A stretch of 64,000 nucleotides of DNA from Trichoplax sp. H2. Its lineage: Eukaryota > Placozoa > Uniplacotomia > Trichoplacea. The stretch lies in assembly GCA_003344405.1 (NCBI GenBank), contig NOWV01000004.1, positions 372,001 to 436,000 on the forward strand, in the 5' to 3' direction. Positions 61,792 through 64,000 of this stretch are shown here, piece after piece. The first letter of the stretch is position 1. Each line of letters opens with the position of its first letter. The notes beneath the pieces are model-generated. The model saw only the letters and a program-made list of their open reading frames with translations, did no database searches and was not told the DNA's origin. Made by a program: the position numbers and the translations under genes.

Positions 61792-61919
61792 ATGAGTGGA
61801 CGAAACACTACCGGACGCGTCCATACTAGATACGCGCAGCCGCTGCCGTCGGCTGAAAACTATAGTCCAAGCCGAAAAGCTGGCTTCTGGAAGCGTAACG
61901 CCATTCGCGTGCCAGGAGG
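61792..61919 (+). CDS. Possible first coding exon, unknown protein (rest not found)
   Basis: ATG at 61792 opens 42 codons (starting MSGRNTTGRVHTRYAQPLP, ending FWKRNAIRVPGG) that stop at a strong GTAAGT donor at 61920. Base composition jumps to clearly higher GC than the flanks, as expected for coding sequence. I recognise no family. No convincing second exon appears in the remaining 2 kb, so any next exon would be beyond the window or short. It is listed because start, composition and donor agree, but it remains unproven. Confidence 0.4.
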
Positions 61920-61921
61920 GT

Positions 61922-64000
61922 AAGTTATTTCCTTTAGCCTTACGTATTGCACTACTATATAATTAAATCAAAGTTCCTTCTTGAAATAAATATATGTGAA
62001 ATCAGCATACGACGTATACGCGTGTTTGTACTGCTGATAATTAATTATAATAATACTAATACCAATTAAAATTACGGAGGGTGAAAAACCCTATGCAGTA
62101 CAGTACTGTAATGCCTCCATATCGTATGAGTAGTTACTAGAGAGTTCATCTCTTTTCAAATTCCGTATAGTTATTTACCAGTGTAATCAATTACTATTTA
62201 TTGTAAACATAACTATCAGCATCGAATCCTGCCCGTGTAAGTGTAAGAAAACACTGCGGCAACACTACATTGTAAATTTAGTAATACTGCAGCTATCAGC
62301 GTAATACTCAATTTTTTTGTTTGAGTACAGTAGTTCTGGATATACAGTATACAGTAGTACATACGTAGATAGTCTGTACCAGGTCTGTACATTATTTTAC
62401 TGTACAGTAGCATTGCTTGACCTTTTACGGAATACCACACCGAGCATCCCGTAATCTGTATAACTATGGTATAACATATATGAAATGCAATTGAAAAAGT
62501 TCAATGCGTTCATTAAACTGGTCAACACGTACTGCAACAACATATTTGCCAAGCTTTAAAGAAATTGGCTAAGATTTTCAATATGCATCAGGCAAATTCA
62601 GCTTAAATCTTGACCAATTTCTTGTAAGACTTTAAAAGTGTGATGATTTATACATCGCAATCCATTATCATACTGTATATATCAGTGATCTAGTAATGTC
62701 AGCGAAGATTAAATTGTGGATTGATGGATTATATATATACGAATATACAGTATAATCATATGTACTGTAATTGTATACTGTAATAAAAATAATAATAAAG
62801 TATAAAACTTTCCAAGCCCGAAGCAGGTCAATGCTTGAAATTGTTGATTAAATGTTATTAATTTACTAACTTTAATTACATCATCGCATTCAGAGAAAAT
62901 GATATTTCAATTACATATTATATAACTTCAATATTAAAATCTGCTTGGCTGTTACTAAGGATTAAATAAAATTCTACATTTTCGCGATTACGAAATCAAT
63001 GACACTCATAGGATCGCTTGTAACAGAAAAAAAATTTCTGTGATTTAAATTACGCATTGATTTCATTTTCGTAAATGTAGGATATACATAAGGTAACAGA
63101 CGTTATCGTGAATATCTTTAATATTATTTTGGAGCAGCTACTTTTATAATAAAACTTAAATTAGTATATTCAATTAGCGTTCTTCCGTTGCATATGATAT
63201 GAAAAAAGTTACTGAATTTATAAGATTGTAAGACTTTACTCAGCCATTGGGTAACTTCAGGATTTACCATAGCAAACAAAAGCCCTAGGCTGCCTATTAA
63301 TAGACAAAAATAAGCGAGGAACTACTAGTGCAGTAATGCAATGCTTATAAATAGAGTTTATCTCATATTATCTTATTTATCACCTATCAATAATGACTTA
63401 ATTTGAGAACTGGTGAGTCGTTACTGACAGTAAATGTATTAAATTATTGTTTTCCTACTCTACACCTAATGTTGAAGTGTGTAGCATAACGGTCAAATCT
63501 ACAAGTACTGAAAGGTTGTAATTCTGCATATTCTTAACCGCTTTACTGTAATTCGCTCGGATACGAGTGGATTTAGTTTGCTCTATACTGTATGCACTTA
63601 CTGTATGCGTTATTAAACGTTTATCAATGTCAATATTATCGTTAGCTCGATTGAGAGTTTCTACTGATAAACCTTCGTTAACACAATGATACTAAAGCTA
63701 TGTAAGTGTCATATATATATATCATATAAGTATTCATAACGATCATTTCTCTGTCATTATTATACATAGTGTCAAACCAATGCCTAGCAGTCACTATCCA
63801 CAAACGCAAAGGTAAACCGTTTACAATTGTGTTATTGGAAAATGGGTCTTATGCTATCCTTTTTAATCAGTCTAATAACTAACGTTATTCTCAATATATG
63901 CACTACCATGTGTATATAGATACTTATAAATGAAGTTATTTATAGTTCTAGTAGGTACACTTCACTGTTAGATATAGACTGTTATTGCGGAATATATATA
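61922..64000. other. Intergenic or intronic, no recognised gene
   Basis: AT-rich, with isolated GTAC words near 62095-62110 and 62390-62410. If the exon at 61792 is real, this is its first intron. Confidence 0.45.

Overview
This window is eukaryotic nuclear DNA, AT-rich, with protein genes split into many short exons separated by small GT-AG introns. All gene models below were built by hand: I followed reading frame, splice sites and intron phase across exons and compared the result with family members I know. The gene content (MANF, a PCTAIRE-type CDK, NPRL2, ARL8, SPF45/RBM17, a CFAP20DC relative, a LRR-Roc-COR protein and an animal-like intron-containing tRNA-Tyr) points to an animal. Divergence, base composition and intron size suggest an early-branching animal, with a placozoan as my best but unproven guess. 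There are no bacterial operons, phage, CRISPR arrays or ribosomal RNA.

Layout. 1-13841 (minus) is most of one very large gene that runs off the left edge: an EF-hand-type N-terminus followed by at least six copies of a long charged helical super-repeat. 16896-19931 (minus) is NPRL2 of the GATOR1 complex; its first exon is present twice around a 20-N assembly gap at 20344-20363. 22862-25921 (plus) is a PCTAIRE CDK (CDK16/17/18 type). 29644-34323 (plus) is a LRR-Roc-COR protein without a kinase domain. 36444-38609 (plus) is ARL8. 40364-42925 (minus) is the intronless gene for ER glucosidase I (MOGS). 43586-43712 (plus) is tRNA-Tyr(GTA) with an intron. 45087-48437 (plus) is a CFAP20DC-like gene. 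49259-53274 (minus) is the splicing factor RBM17/SPF45. 54349-57022 (plus) is a RAP-domain protein with helical repeats (FASTK-like). 58126-60593 (minus) is MANF. 61792-61919 (plus) may be a lone first exon. The last 2 kb holds nothing I can recognise.

The genes are mostly unrelated housekeeping functions: lysosome and nutrient signalling (NPRL2, ARL8), ER proteostasis (MOGS, MANF), splicing (RBM17), mitochondrial RNA (RAP protein), cilia (CFAP20DC-like) and signalling (CDK, ROCO). No pathway links them in order.

The most striking unexplained features are two. One is the giant super-repeat protein. The other is a family of palindromic GTAC-rich clusters (unit close to TACTGTACAGTAC) that sits within a few hundred bases upstream of many of the start codons. 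A small inverted-repeat family also recurs at about 28.7 kb and 54.1 kb.
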